Numbered from the stretch's first letter, positions 32,457 through 44,228 are shown. The stretch is DNA of 64,000 nucleotides from Isoetes taiwanensis (GCA_021234155.1 JAJEKV010000001.1:28661768-28725767), one strand, 5' to 3'. Notes: generated by a model not told the origin, from the sequence alone. Made by a program: numbers and translations.

Positions 32457-34259
32457 ATGGTGTATCAACGCTGGCAAAAGGAGGATGATCCGTTACTGTT
32501 GCAATTTTGGGACATGGAGGAAAACAAGATGTTATCAGCGCAAAGAAGAGCAGTTGCATTCTTGGAAGAACATAGGCATATTCAAGTCTGCCCTGACACT
32601 GTAATAAAGCATGCAAAAAGATTGATGAGTTCAAAACAAAGTCAGCTGGTGTTTGGGCTAGACGTGCACACTAACCCATCAACAGTAGTGAGTAGCATGT
32701 TGTCTACCACACAAGAGGAAGCAGAAACAGAGCAGCATATAAGGGTAGATGCAGCCACTTCATCTGGTGTAGATGACATAGTAGCAGTCCCAGAAATCAG
32801 AATCGAACTACACCGCACAGGAACAGACAGTGGTACGCATCTGTATGCAACTGGCATGCAGTATCAGGCATGTTCGCTAATGGAACTTGGGCAACTACAT
32901 CCATTGGCGCAATGCGCAAGAGATGAGCAGGCCGGGCTACAGGCGCCATCTCGAAAGCGTCGTTGGACAAATGAGCAGGATACGTTGCTGACGATGTTTA
33001 TGGAACGTCAGGGCACTGTTGTTCAGCCCGCTGCAAAATACGCCCGTCTATTTATGAATGAGAATGCAAACATTGATATGTCCTATTCAAACGTACGCAA
33101 GAGAGTGAATAGCATACTTGATATGAGGCGTGCTTTAGAGCAGGAAGATAGCAATGTACAGCAGATTGAGGAAGAAGTTTACCTCGTAGATGGAAGCACT
33201 AAAAGCGATGGAGAGAATGGTCCAGCAAGTACATCGGGAGATGACAAAAACGAAAATGATGAACTAGATGATGATGCAGATACTGTAAAGATGGAAGCAG
33301 AGGAGTGCTTTAAAAAGTACAGTGCAGACATACCCATATTTCCATGTGCCAAGTGTAACATGCTTTGGTTCTCTAGCCAAATGACGTGCTCGACAACACA
33401 TTGGAAGAATAGGCACAACTTGGTCAACGGTATCAGCTACTCCGCAGGGAACAATGTATGTAAGCGATGCCAAAGAAGCTCAAGGTTTGAGAGTCCCGAG
33501 CGCATACGAATGAATACAGTACCAGAATCTGTGAGGTCGCTTACAGACTTGGAAGAGAGATTGGTATCGGTGAGGATACCCTTTGCGAGAATAGCGTTAT
33601 CAGACCAATGGGTTGGGCAAAACAAGTTGCACGGTTCTGTTATTCATGTTGCATCTAATGTTGAAGCAACGCATGTCATATTGCCCAGGCTCAGCGATGA
33701 CCATGCATCAATTAGGTTGCAACTGAAAAGGAGAATGGCAGACGTATGCCCATACATGGAAGGACCAGTGAATCCAACTCTCGTGATGCAAGCCATGCAC
33801 TACCTTCATAAGCAACCGCTGTATGTGGAAGCAGGCATCAAGATGAACGAAGAATGGGCTACACAGTTTAATGATCAATGTACAGTCCTCGAGCTGGATG
33901 GCGCAGGGCCTAATAGGAATGATCATGATCCAGCGCATGTGGGACAGACTCTATTGTGGAATATGCAGCCTGAGATCATCCAGGATTTTGACGACAACAT
34001 TCTCGTCGTTGCACCAGGGGAGGGTTCAGACCCGATGGGATTTTATGTCGTCCCGAATTGCGAGGAGATGTGCTTTCCTCGCCTATTTGGGGGTATACAA
34101 CGTGATGCAGCTATCTATCGGGACTTCACATACAAAGAGATATGCCAGTGGGAATTGCAAAATGTAGATCGGAGGTTTGCAAAGGATCAAACGAACATGT
34201 TTCTAAAGTTTGTAAAGATGAGATCCACTTCGTCGCGTAGCTCGCAAATTTTCGAATAA
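32457..34259 (+). CDS. Helitron Rep N-terminal part with two SANT-like segments
   Basis: A 600-codon open frame. Residues about 5-57 (RWQKEDDPLLLQFW..) and 165-225 (RRWTNEQDTLLTMFMERQ..) look like two Myb/SANT or trihelix-type DNA-binding segments, with W..E.D.LL.. spacing in both. Residues about 245-285 are very acidic. About 294-335 hold a Cys/His cluster (CAKCNMLW.., HWKNRH, CKRC). Then follow the conserved Helitron pre-Rep region (DLEERLVSVRIPFARI..) and the start of the Helitron-like N domain (CFPRLFGG, FTYKEICQWELQNVDRRFAKDQTNMF). The frame is lost near 34215 by a frameshift, so the last 15 residues are not native. SANT assignment is by pattern only. Confidence 0.75.
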   Translation: MVYQRWQKEDDPLLLQFWDMEENKMLSAQRRAVAFLEEHRHIQVCPDTVIKHAKRLMSSKQSQLVFGLDVHTNPSTVVSSMLSTTQEEAETEQHIRVDAATSSGVDDIVAVPEIRIELHRTGTDSGTHLYATGMQYQACSLMELGQLHPLAQCARDEQAGLQAPSRKRRWTNEQDTLLTMFMERQGTVVQPAAKYARLFMNENANIDMSYSNVRKRVNSILDMRRALEQEDSNVQQIEEEVYLVDGSTKSDGENGPASTSGDDKNENDELDDDADTVKMEAEECFKKYSADIPIFPCAKCNMLWFSSQMTCSTTHWKNRHNLVNGISYSAGNNVCKRCQRSSRFESPERIRMNTVPESVRSLTDLEERLVSVRIPFARIALSDQWVGQNKLHGSVIHVASNVEATHVILPRLSDDHASIRLQLKRRMADVCPYMEGPVNPTLVMQAMHYLHKQPLYVEAGIKMNEEWATQFNDQCTVLELDGAGPNRNDHDPAHVGQTLLWNMQPEIIQDFDDNILVVAPGEGSDPMGFYVVPNCEEMCFPRLFGGIQRDAAIYRDFTYKEICQWELQNVDRRFAKDQTNMFLKFVKMRSTSSRSSQIFE

Positions 34260-36112
34260 GACGAGGGAAGCATAATGACTTGAACCTATTCGCTGCACCA
34301 AGCGTGACAAAACCGCAGACCGGAGCTTGTGCAAAGATAACACCGCTACCATGACTTGAAATCGCTATGCGTGCATCACCCGACAAGCTAGATGCGGTTA
34401 AGAAGGATGCACTTGCCATGATCGCAGCTTTGGGCGTAAATTCCATTTTGGGCGACTTTTAGCATGGCAGAGTCCAATTGGCCAGACCTGCTTGATGCAC
34501 TTAAGCACCTTAACCCTGATACGATGGCCAGAGCAAATTCAGAAGGTTGGAATGACAAGAAAGTTGCACTAGAACTCACGAGAGCGGCACCCAAAGGCGA
34601 CGCGTACGAGATACTATGTGAACAGGGTGATGGGGCTGAAGAAGGTACTGCAAAAGCCGAATGATATGATTGGCAAGGTTACTGATTTCGTATGTATTAC
34701 CCAGTTCCAGCATAGAGGAAGCCCACATGACCACATGCTGCTATGGATTGAAGGTGCCCCACAATATCCAAATGCAATGTATGATAGCATCATATCTTTC
34801 GTTGATAAGCTGATTACAACGGACATCGAGTTGCTTCCAGAAGAACTGCGTCCAATGCAAATACACACCCGCACATGCAAAAAGAAGCGGGGCATCGACT
34901 GCAGGTTCCATGTGCCACACTTTCCCGTTAGAAGCACATGTATCTTAGAACCGGAAGAGCACTCCCCTGAAGAAGGTAAGGCCTTGAAAGAAAATAAGGA
35001 GAAAATAAAAGCTTGGCTCAAGAAACATTGGAAGGACAAAACTAAGGCAATGGATGATTTGTTGCAAGACGTACGCCTCGATGAACATCATTACAAGAAG
35101 GTACTCGCATATGGAATCCAAAGGCCGAAGCTTTTCTTGAAGAGGAAGGTGAGTGATTGCAAGACAACTGCCTTTAATCCTCGCATCGCGACATTGTGGA
35201 GAGCCAACACAGATTTTCAGTATATCTTTAATGCCTATGTTTGTTGCCACGCATCGCCTCTATCTTACATAACGCGACGCCAGAGACGAGCATGTCCGCA
35301 TCCTTGGAAAAGATTATAGATTCTTGCAACAAGAATAACCAGCATGTCGTTGAGAGGATACGACAATTAGGCAACGCAATCATACGTTCGCAGGAGGTTT
35401 CGATCTCCGAGGCCACAATGCTTCTCCTCAAGATGCCCTTGCATACCTAAGATGCTAACCAGAATTTTCATTGATACTGAACATGCCGCCGAAATAGGTC
35501 CAGGGTGTTGAAGATTAAAAAAGAGCTTGCAAAGCTTGATCCTAATAGCACGATATCCTCGCCCCCAACATTATCGACAAGTATAAGTGGCGAATCCATG
35601 AGCTTCGAACACATTAGCTCTCATGAAAGCAGCCATGTTATACAAGGATGAGCATGGGCAATTTGTGAATAAAATGAGGAGGGACAGATCAGGCAATCCG
35701 AAAGCGGCTGTAGTTAGGTATGTGAAGTTCAACGAGGATAAAGACATAGAAGATGGGCGTATGAACGGCTTCTGTTGCATGTGCACTTCAGGACGGCACA
35801 TGATCTTCTGGACGGGCACTCGAGCTACTATAGTGCATACATGGCGAAGCAAGAAGAAATCGAAGCAGCTCATACAATGCTAACATTCCAGCACACCGGG
35901 GATTTGGATAGTTGGGGTGACATAGAGAGGATAGCCGACGAGATCGGTCACCATAGAACACGACGATCGAATGAAGCTGAGGAAGCGGAAGGCGAGGATG
36001 AGTTTGATGTAGGCGCAGACCTTCCATATTACACTGTACACCGGTCTCCTCAAGAGGTACATGATGCAGAATTGATTCCATCATTTATTAGAAACTCACC
36101 CCTTTCTGCCCA
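34230..36112 (+). pseudogene. Helitron Rep nuclease region, frameshifted
   Basis: The conserved parts lie in different frames. GKHNDLNLFAAPSVTKPQ is near 34270. A linker (DLLDALKHLNPDTMARANSEGW) follows near 34490. An open frame from 34618 holds FVCITQFQHRGSPHDHMLLW, whose H-D-H is the Rep HUH metal site, and downstream FNPRIATLWRANTDFQYIF. The tyrosine region reads ..SYITRRQRR.. and shifts frame before MSASLEKIIDSCN, and only one of the two expected catalytic Tyr is apparent. Stops and further shifts follow (35450-35780) until TFQHTGDLDSWGDIERIADEI. The nuclease cannot be made from this copy unless the shifts are assembly errors. Confidence 0.75.
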
Positions 36113-38388
36113 TTGCAGGTGCAGAGGACGATGGTACCGAATAAACAAATCATGCCCAATGAGATGTACTACACAATGGTGCAGACGCTAAGGAAGGGTC
36201 AACGGTTACTCTACGACGATATCATGTACAAAAAGATACATAACCCAACCCACAGGTACAACCTGTTTCTTACGGGCGGTGCGGGTGTGGGTAAGTCGCG
36301 TTTGCTACAGTGCCTCATTGAGGGACAAAAGCGGCTTTTTCAACAAGATCTCCCCGATGCATTGAACAGGCCATCGGTTTTCATAGCTGCGTACACAGGC
36401 AGGGCAGCAGATAATGTTTGGGGGATCACGCTGCACTCGGCATTTGGTATAAGACCGACAGCGGCGTTTGGGAATAAGATGACGATGCCCACGTCTGCGA
36501 CGCTACAAACGGGAAGGAATGCCTACGAGGCGGTGAGACTGCTGGTCATAGACGAGATCTCAATGGTCGGGCTTCGCCTTCTCTTCCATGTCGATGCATT
36601 ATGCAACAAGTAAGTTATATCCCAGCTGACCTGCTGCCCGTAAGCCTACACGAGAAACAGGCATGTGTGACTAACTCATTTGCGTGATTCGGTTTCAGGT
36701 ACAAGGCCACTGCGACGCCCATACCGTTTGGGGGCATGTCAGTGATTGCAGCTGGGGACTTTTACCAATTGAAGCCAATGTTTGACAAGTGGAATTTTTG
36801 CGACCCGGATGTTGACGACGCCGAACGACTAGGCTTCGTCCAGTTTCCAGACCTGTACCACTCATGGAAATCGAATTTCAGGTACTATGAGCTGACCGAG
36901 ATCGTGAGGCAAGGAGACGACCTTCCCTTTGCACATGCGTTGTCCCATATGAGGATATCAGAGCAAACGGTAGATGATTTGCACCTCGTGAATTCCACCT
37001 GCATCCGGCCAACACCTAGCGATCCGCGTCTTCCGCATGTCTTCCATAAGAACAAAGACAAGGACGAGCACAATGACAAAGTGTACGCCAAAATAACAGA
37101 GCAAGGCATCCTCATCCAGTCTATAGACACGCACGAGGATGGCTGTCCGAGAAACATCAGCCTACCCACAGACTCTCGAAAGACGTACGGGTTGAGAGAC
37201 AAGCTAGAGTTGAAATGGACTATGCTCGTTGAGCTGACGAGCAACATTGACTTATCTGATGGGCTTGTCAATGGTGCCGATGGTATCCTACAGCCGCACA
37301 CGGGCGTGGGCGAGACAGAGGCACTCTGGATATTATTCATGAAGCCCGCAACAGGAAGAAACTGTCGAGATAGGCTGAAACACCTCTACGCCCAAGGGAT
37401 CGAGCCAACATGGACGCCAATCCAAAAGTTGACGAAGCTATGCCAGGCAGGCAAAAACGAGAGGCACAAGATCATGAGACGCCAGTTCCCCGTCCAACCA
37501 GCTGCTGCTAGGACAGTACACAGGTCACAGGGTAGCACAGTAGAACAACTATGCTTCAACCCCAGAGGCATGCACATGCACGGAATGGCATATACGGCTA
37601 TCTCACGAGTGAAGACAATGGCAGGACTGTTCTTGAAGCACCCGCTAACAAACCAAAACTTCACTGTTGACAACAGAGTTACAGAAGAGATTCAAAGAAT
37701 GCAAAGAGAGATGCCGTGGTCGATGACTATGCCCAATCTCACCGACAAACGGCCACCGACACTCGTTGCAACAACGCTGAACACGCTAACGGCAACAAAG
37801 TACATCGACCACATACTAGCAGATTCACAGCTGATGTCATCAGACATCCTCTGTCTTCAAGAGACGAGAACGGATGACGCATCCATCTTCGAGACAACTA
37901 AGTATAAGTGCCTGCTCAACAGCAACGCGTGCGGAACAGCCACACTTTACGACATCGACAGGCTCGAGCTTCTCAACCACCAACTCGTTACGGAGCTCTC
38001 TGTGACAGCCATCCTTGCCACGTTTCGAGATCGCACCACGGGAACCATGCTACACATGGCAAATATATATAGGCACCACGGCGGGAGCATGCAGCAATTC
38101 CTTGACAATATTAGAGCGATTGCTGAGAGTTCAACATCGCAATCCATGCCTGGAGCCAATGCTGCTAGGACTGTCCTCATGGGAGATTTCAACATAGATG
38201 CCCTGCGACAAAACAACATCATCGCGGCGTTACAGGCCACGATGCCCGGCCATGTCCAACAAGTGAATGCCGCCACGCGCTCCGCGGCACTGCTTGACCA
38301 CATCTGGACAAACTTCAAGCCTGCCTTTTGCGACATCGGCCATTGCTACTGGAGCGACCATAGACGAGCATATATAGTGTTCACTTGA
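36113..38388 (+). CDS. PIF1-type helicase fused to EEP endonuclease (two exons)
   Basis: Exons 36113-36609 and 36699-38388 join in phase across an 89-nt intron. Helicase motifs in order: NLFLTGGAGVGKSRLL (Walker A), LLVIDEISMVG (Walker B), AAGDFYQLKPM (motif III), LTEIVRQGDD, AARTVHRSQGSTVEQL (motif V) and AYTAISRVKTMAGLFL (motif VI). The helicase is complete and of the Pif1/RecD-like type used by Helitrons to unwind donor DNA. From about 37790 a second domain begins: SSDILCLQETRTDD, MANIYRHHGGS, VLMGDFNID, LLDHIWTN and SDHRRAYIVF. These are the catalytic blocks of AP-endonuclease-like EEP proteins (E in QETR, D/N in GDFN, D-H in SDHR). Both domains appear intact, in contrast to the broken Rep upstream. 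Confidence 0.85.
36610..36698 (+). other. 89-nt spliceosomal intron in the helicase
   Basis: GTAAGT donor at 36610, CTAAC branch-point-like site at 36671, TTTCAG acceptor at 36693-36698. Removal keeps the reading frame through ..LCNKYKA..PFGG, as expected between helicase motifs II and III. Confidence 0.85.
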
Positions 38389-39935
38389 AGGTGGCAATGT
38401 GTGGAGGAATTTAGTGTCCTTTTGCAAATTTAGCTGCTTTTAATATAACCAAATCTTTATCATTTAAGTTACGTATTGGATTTGTCTTTGAATTTGATAA
38501 TGTTATAACTTAACTAAGAGTTGGGGCGTGAGATTTCGAAGGTTTCTTCTCTAATTTGGTTTTGGGTTTTGCTTGCTAGAGTTGCATGTGCTCGTGAATT
38601 TGAATGTTAGGTATTTCGTGACATAGTCATGCAGTGCTTTGGTTTGGTTTGGTTGCAGTGGTTTGGTTTTGAGCATGTTTTAAGAAATGACACTGTAAAG
38701 TACCAGAATTATGACACTAACCTGGACTTCTTGAAGCTGAAAGTTTATGTGAACAGCTCCTAGAAAATTTGATTGAGAGATTGGGTGATGTATAGACGAA
38801 CCTGTAAAGAATAATATGTGGAGAGTCATTTTTATTGCATAGGGCAGCAAGGGAGAGCAAATACAAAATAAGGACAGCCCATACTTGATACTTCTCCAAC
38901 GAAACTATGCACCTTAGATAACTTGGTTTACAAGCCATAGCATCGAGAAAAAGGCTATTCTAAATAGCCAACCAGATAATATTAACCAAAGAAAGATTGG
39001 ACTCTGAAAAATCAATAGATGAGAATCAGTAACCATCATAGACATCTTTTCACGTAATAAAAATGTAAGAAATAATTTAAATTGCTAAAGCACATAAAGC
39101 AGAAAAAACAGCATAAGAAAGAAGACAACATATTAAAAGCCTAAATAAGCAGAATTGTCAATTTTCCTAACCAAATATAAAATTTATGCACCGGAAAGAT
39201 GCATGTATATTATTTTTGTGCTATAAAACCAAGGTGAGCTAATAAACAGAACTCAAAATCTTTGCAGTCCCTTTGTTCAGCTTTGCCAAATTACTGGCAG
39301 AACAAATAACCGACGAGCAGATCTATTGACAGACATTATAATGCAATGGCCTTCAACAAACAGAGCGTAGAGTCCATCTGGAGGCGTTCGTTACATGACA
39401 ATACCATTGTCAGGTGCAGCTAAGTAGTTTAGGGTGACGATGGATGATTCAGCACGTGGTCTTTTTGTTTGCAAACGTAGGACTATGTTTTTGCAAAGTT
39501 TAAGGAGGTCCATCTTCCTGCCTTGAAAATCTTATCTAGTTCAAACAATTTTCCATATTGGATAATCTTAGAAATATTGCAAGATCTAGCCAGAAAGAAA
39601 TGCACGAGACCAAACAGGATATCTAAAAGGTGAAGGTTTGACAACAAATCCAGTAGCCAAATTTGTATAGCGGCAGTCATCTGGCTGGAAGTGATCTAAA
39701 ACAGAAGTCCAACACCAGATATGTGACTCATTTAACATTGTTGTACATACTTGCAAAACGTTCCTACCACTTATCTTCAGTAGACTTTTAATGTGATGAC
39801 ACTAAACTAAACCATGTCAAATTTAAGATATAGACTTCGTTTTTGTAAGCAACGTACCAGCCGAAGAGATTGCTTATGGATCCGTTGCAAGGCATGTGTC
39901 CATCTTCGTAGAACCTCAGCAACATCTAACTGCGT
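38389..39935. other. Intergenic, no gene seen
   Basis: AT-rich. A TTTGG-rich stretch (ggtttggtttggttgcagtg) lies near 38640. The Helitron 3' end must be in the first part, but no hairpin plus CTRR end was found, consistent with a Helentron-type terminus or with decay. Confidence 0.35.
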
Positions 39936-41594
39936 TGATCATTTAGTTGATCGATCATCTCCACAACTACGAGAATCTTCATTAGCATAGCCTTCGCATG
40001 AGCTTTCCATAAGCTCAGGCCTCTCCTTCAGATATACTTGCTGGACGCCATCATCATCAATTCTCTGTCTACTTGTATCCTCGGACAATGATGAGGAAAG
40101 CCCCCCAATTGTTGTAGTAGAACTTCGATCAATGGCAGCACGCAATGCAACTCCATCAATACGATACCTACAATGCTAATTGTAATTGTTAACTCTCCTG
40201 CATCGAGTCATGAATGGCTGAATATTTAGATTTTTTACCTATGCTCCCGATGTGCAATCAGATCTTCTATCGTCCCAGATGATACCCCTTGACTGCCTTC
40301 AAATTCTTTAGCCTTTTATACAATGACTTAGCCTCTGCTACTCTTTCCAGCTTATCATTAAGCATGACAAGCAACTTCAATGTCAACATAACCTTCTTAT
40401 GATTGGGACCTAACTCTGCTTCCTGTATCTTCAGGACTCTACACATCAACTTTTCTGATTCATCATCTAGTACCAATGAATGCAAAATTGCAGCTAAGCA
40501 ATTGCATGCAGTTCCTGCAAATGACTTAGCAGCTTCTACTGCAGGATCAGCTTGTGAACAATCGCCACTGTCTGACAGAATCTTCATACCTCTCTGAAAC
40601 AGCTCAATGGTAGCGTCAAAATCACCTAGAAACAAATATTAAGTGAATCTCACATTGACAAATCCAATTCTTGACTCATGCATGTATGACGACCAAAAGG
40701 AGAAACCCTACATGTGACATGCATCCATGTAAAAGATGCCAACTATTATACCATTCTCCCTCAGGCTATATTTAACATAGATGAGGGCAGCAAAATTAGC
40801 AGACTCAATTTTCTGTACCCAAGCTGCTAGCGATATTGGCATGCTTGAATAATGCAACTGCAATACAGAAAGAATCAGCTGCGATAGTAGGATTTTACTC
40901 TGCTTATTACCTTCTGTATGTTTAATTCGTGCAAGAGCATAGATAATAAAACCATATCTACAATCTAAAGCTCCATATAACCTTTCAATAAGGCTTCGGC
41001 CCCTGCAAGAAAGGTGAAGCTTAATAAAAATACTTCGCTCACGAAATTAATTTAGAGTACAATATATAACCATAATGGAAGATTATTTTTTGCTATAAGG
41101 ATCAGATGTAGATTTCCACACTTTATAGTGGCATGGGAAAGGAAGATAGCTTGGCAAGCACTAAGTCTGCATCTATGTACCGCGGGAGAGGAGATTGCTA
41201 AATTATTTGCATTGACTGTATGTCTTAGACAAGCCAAAATACTCTTATCCACAAGCCAATGCCTGCATGATCTGACTTGCTAGCATTACTTGCTATGTGT
41301 AAAGGGTTTTAAATTTTGCACTTTTTGCATCTCATTTTTCATTTCCTTTCTGTTTGCACGATATTGTAGAACAAAAGCCAAGGCTGTGGAGAATCTGCAC
41401 CTGCCTCTGCTACAATAACATGTAAGCTGCTTATACCTGAATAATTTCTCCATTAGAGTTGATTATTAGAGTTTCTCTATTATTATACCTGAATAAGTAT
41501 TCTTCATTCTCTAGTCTGTTCTTGGCATTGGCTTCACAACAGACACAGACACAGGGCTATGCTTCTCCAATACTTTCTCCAATACTCTCTCCAA

Positions 41595-41775
41595 TGGCAA
41601 TAACTCTCTTGTACGTTATATTGACTTCGCTACGTACGGTTATATTGACTCTGCTATGCACATCTAAATCCAGCAGCCCTAGCAGAATGTCTATCATCTC
41701 ATCTCTTGAAACGCAAATGCCAACTGCTAAAAGTCCCCTAGCAACATGAACTTACAGGCATTTCTAGTGAGATCT
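41595..41775. repeat. 181-bp direct duplication, copy 1 (intronic)
   Basis: Identical to 42495-42675 by eye. It sits in an intron of the TPR gene and includes a copy of the exon end and its GTAAGT donor. Confidence 0.9.
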
Positions 41776-42494
41776 CCAAAGGAGTAAAATGGTATCACTT
41801 CACATTTCGCTCTAGCTGCTAGACAAGGATCTTAGTTTCAACATCTCTATCTTTTATTTTGATCTATGTCTTTAGATGACATTTTATTATATTAGTTGTT
41901 TATGAATCGCATTTGTATTGAATGGTCCTCAGATATCCAAACCGTCTCCCAAGATGTTCTCCTCGAATCCATCCGACAAAGAAATAATGAACTCAATTTG
42001 CATTCTCTCAACTGTCACAAGTGAATAGATTTATGCATCGTTCCCATCTTTTGTAATGACAACAAAGCACCTCAAGTAGGGTATAAGTAGTTGGCACCAC
42101 TCTTCCCCACGGCACAGGTTGCAGGTCGTTTCACCAATTCTCTGCCATCAGTGACAGAATTTCAAAGACGGGTCAGCTTACCAATTATAATTCTTACTGA
42201 CAGATGCTTTCCTTGGTGACATTGCTAACCTCCTTTTGTGCAAATCAAAGCACCTTCGATAGGGTATAAGTTGGCAGCACATTAGGTTGCTTGCTGGTGC
42301 TTTCACTAATTCTCTGGCATGCCATTGGGTACAGCATTTCATAGACAAGATTGAATTCATCAGAAGTAACTATTTCAGTGGGACAGTTCATGGTGTCTTC
42401 TGACCAGTTGGAAATCGAGGTTGGAAGGGCTAAGCATGTTAATTGGGGACAACACCGTTGCTCAGCTTCAGCCACTTTGTTTTCCACTTTGTTT

Positions 42495-42675
42495 TGGCAA
42501 TAACTCTCTTGTACGTTATATTGACTTCGCTACGTACGGTTATATTGACTCTGCTATGCACATCTAAATCCAGCAGCCCTAGCAGAATGTCTATCATCTC
42601 ATCTCTTGAAACGCAAATGCCAACTGCTAAAAGTCCCCTAGCAACATGAACTTACAGGCATTTCTAGTGAGATCT
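42495..42675. repeat. 181-bp direct duplication, copy 2 (exon/intron boundary)
   Basis: Same sequence exactly 900 bp away. It contains the last 20 nt of the TPR exon at 42656-42808 plus the following intron start on the minus strand. Confidence 0.9.
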
Positions 42676-42980
42676 TCAAGGCCCTTTGATTCTTCCAGGA
42701 TATCTAGGAGATGATAATATATCTGAACGCTTTTGGTTACGTTTTCCAGTTGAGTATGCACCCTGGCAAGGCCCAGCAGCAGTTTAGCTAGATAAGGACT
42801 GTCTTTACCTGTTCAAAAACAATTCTATAAATGCATTGCTTTAGAGTACTATTTGGGAGCAGAACAAAAATTATGAGGATGAAGAATGCCCTTGAATAAT
42901 GTGGTTATATTAGAGACCATGCAAGGGGTTTCCATAAAAGCTTTCCGAAATTTAGGTGGGCAAGAGTATGCTCTTACATA

Positions 42981-43048
42981 TGCTAGATGCTCCAACTTAG
43001 CACCCATACGAAGATGCTAGATGCTCCAACTTAGCACCCATACGAAGA
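42981..43048. repeat. Two 34-bp tandem units
   Basis: 42981-43014 and 43015-43048 are identical (start tgctagatgctccaactta). Confidence 0.9.
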
Positions 43049-43394
43049 TGAAGGACAAAGGTTACATAAGTTAAAATCTGTCGAGAAAAAGGATCGAGCA
43101 AATATTCTGCTCAGACTAATTACATACCTGCTGACTATCCAGACGATAAGAGCTGCCAATAAGAGCTGCTTCCATATCGCTTTCTCGATCTCTGATGGCC
43201 GATCCCTGCCTTGCCAGTTACTCGGTTACAAGGAGTCGTGGAGTTCTTTACATCTGACCGAGAGTTTACAGGAAATAGGAAGTTTGGAGCAGTCACCAGG
43301 ATATACCTAGGATATTCTAGCATATACCTAGGATATGCCAAAACCCCACATAAACAAGGGTTTGCCCCCTAGGGGCAACCCAAAAATTGCCATA

Positions 43395-43630
43395 TTATAT
43401 TATTCGAAACAGTAGTTTTTGCCATGTGAGAGGAGCTTAATTGATTGTTGCTATTATTCAAAACAATAGTTTTTTAGTTTTTGCCATGTGAGAGGAGCTT
43501 AATTGATTGTTGCTATTCTGGGTGTTGTTTTTTATTTTTGCTATTCCGGGTGTGAGGAGCTTAATTGATTGTTGCTATTCTCGGTGTTGTTTTTTATTTT
43601 TGCTATTCTGGGTGTTGTTTTTTGTTCTTG
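43395..43630. repeat. Degenerate tandem array
   Basis: The phrase gaggagcttaattgattgtt followed by gctatt occurs three times (about 43431, 43493 and 43555), interleaved with copies of ttttttatttttgctattc. Confidence 0.75.
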
Positions 43631-43663
43631 TATGGCATGTGCATGACAAGTTTTTCAGAGATC

Positions 43664-44163
43664 TAGATTTGGCAAGTTTTGTGCGACAGATATCTTGAAG
43701 GAATCGGATGTGCAAGCCATGCATGTATTTTTCTTGTGCAAGCCATGCACGTATTTTTCTTGGACCTTGGCTGTCACGAAGGCATGAATCGGATGAAGCG
43801 AGGTTTCTGGCCATGGCTTGATGGCAGGCTTAATGCTCTGGTCTTTTTGTTAATTTGCGGGATGAGTTCAGAACAGGAAGGCGAGTTTCTTTGCCAGGAA
43901 GATTCCCGGGCTCTGGTGAGGCCATCCTGACTTAGAGGTTCAAATCCCCGACCCTGATATTTTTGGTTCTTGCTATTCCTGAGGTCCAGATTTGGCAAAT
44001 TTTGTGCGGCAGACAACTTGAAGGAATCGTATGTGCAAGCCATGCATGTATTTTTCTTGTGCAAACCATGCATGTATTTTTCTTGGACCTTGGCTGCCAC
44101 GAAGGCATGAATCGGATGAAGCAGGGTTTCTGGCCATGGCTTGACAGCAGACTTAATGCTCTG
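43664..44163. repeat. About 180-bp duplicated unit, two copies 320 bp apart
   Basis: 43664-43842 and 43984-44163 share agatttggcaa..ttgtgcg..cag, gtgcaagccatgcatgtatt, a short inner duplication of that phrase, and ggccatggcttgac/tggc. The right copy is cut at 44163 by the poly(A) retroposon and continues at 51440. Confidence 0.85.
44149..44163. repeat. Target-site duplication, left copy (retroposon)
   Basis: agacttaatgctctg recurs exactly at 51440-51454, after the poly(A) run. Confidence 0.9.
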
Positions 44164-44228
44164 AGAAAGATGATGCGTGTCCCACATGGATGATCCTTTG
44201 AGACGATGGCTAGGGTTTCCGCCTTCTA

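Larger units (their letters stand above)
32457..38388 (+). mobile_element. Helitron2/Helentron-type autonomous element, decayed
   Basis: The plus strand carries, in order: an N-terminal DNA-binding and zinc region, a Rep nuclease with HUH motif, a PIF1-family helicase, and a C-terminal endonuclease/exonuclease/phosphatase domain. Helitrons move by rolling-circle transfer with the Rep-helicase. The added endonuclease is the mark of the Helentron/Helitron2 branch, best known from animals, fungi and some basal plants. The Rep part is broken by several frameshifts between about 34215 and 36110, whereas the N-terminal frame and the helicase-endonuclease frame are intact. Element termini were not identified, so the coordinates cover the coding span only. 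Confidence 0.8.
39936..42808 (-). pseudogene. Kinesin-light-chain-like TPR gene, 3' part, frameshifted
   Basis: Minus-strand exons with consensus splice sites: 42808-42656 (LAKLLLGLARVHTQLEN..SVQIYYHLLDILEES), 41002-40911 (ERLYGALDCRYGFIIYALARIKHTEG), 40857-40752 (VALFKHANIASSLGTE.. then YVKYSLRENG), 40625-40239 (DFDATIELFQRGMKIL, AEAKSLYKRL) and 40167-39936 (YRIDGVALRAAIDRSS, stop TGA). The paired-helix pattern is a TPR array of the kinesin-light-chain/nephrocystin type, a protein-protein scaffold. Phases do not match between the first two exons, so one exon is missing or lost. One-base shifts are needed in the third exon (after GTE) and in the fourth (after YKRLK). With them the frame reads on cleanly into the last exon, pointing to recent decay or sequence errors. 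Upstream exons are not in the window. Confidence 0.65.

Noticed and set aside
43395-43630. CRISPR-like array
   Set aside because: Eukaryotic context; the repeats are irregular in spacing and part of simple local duplication.
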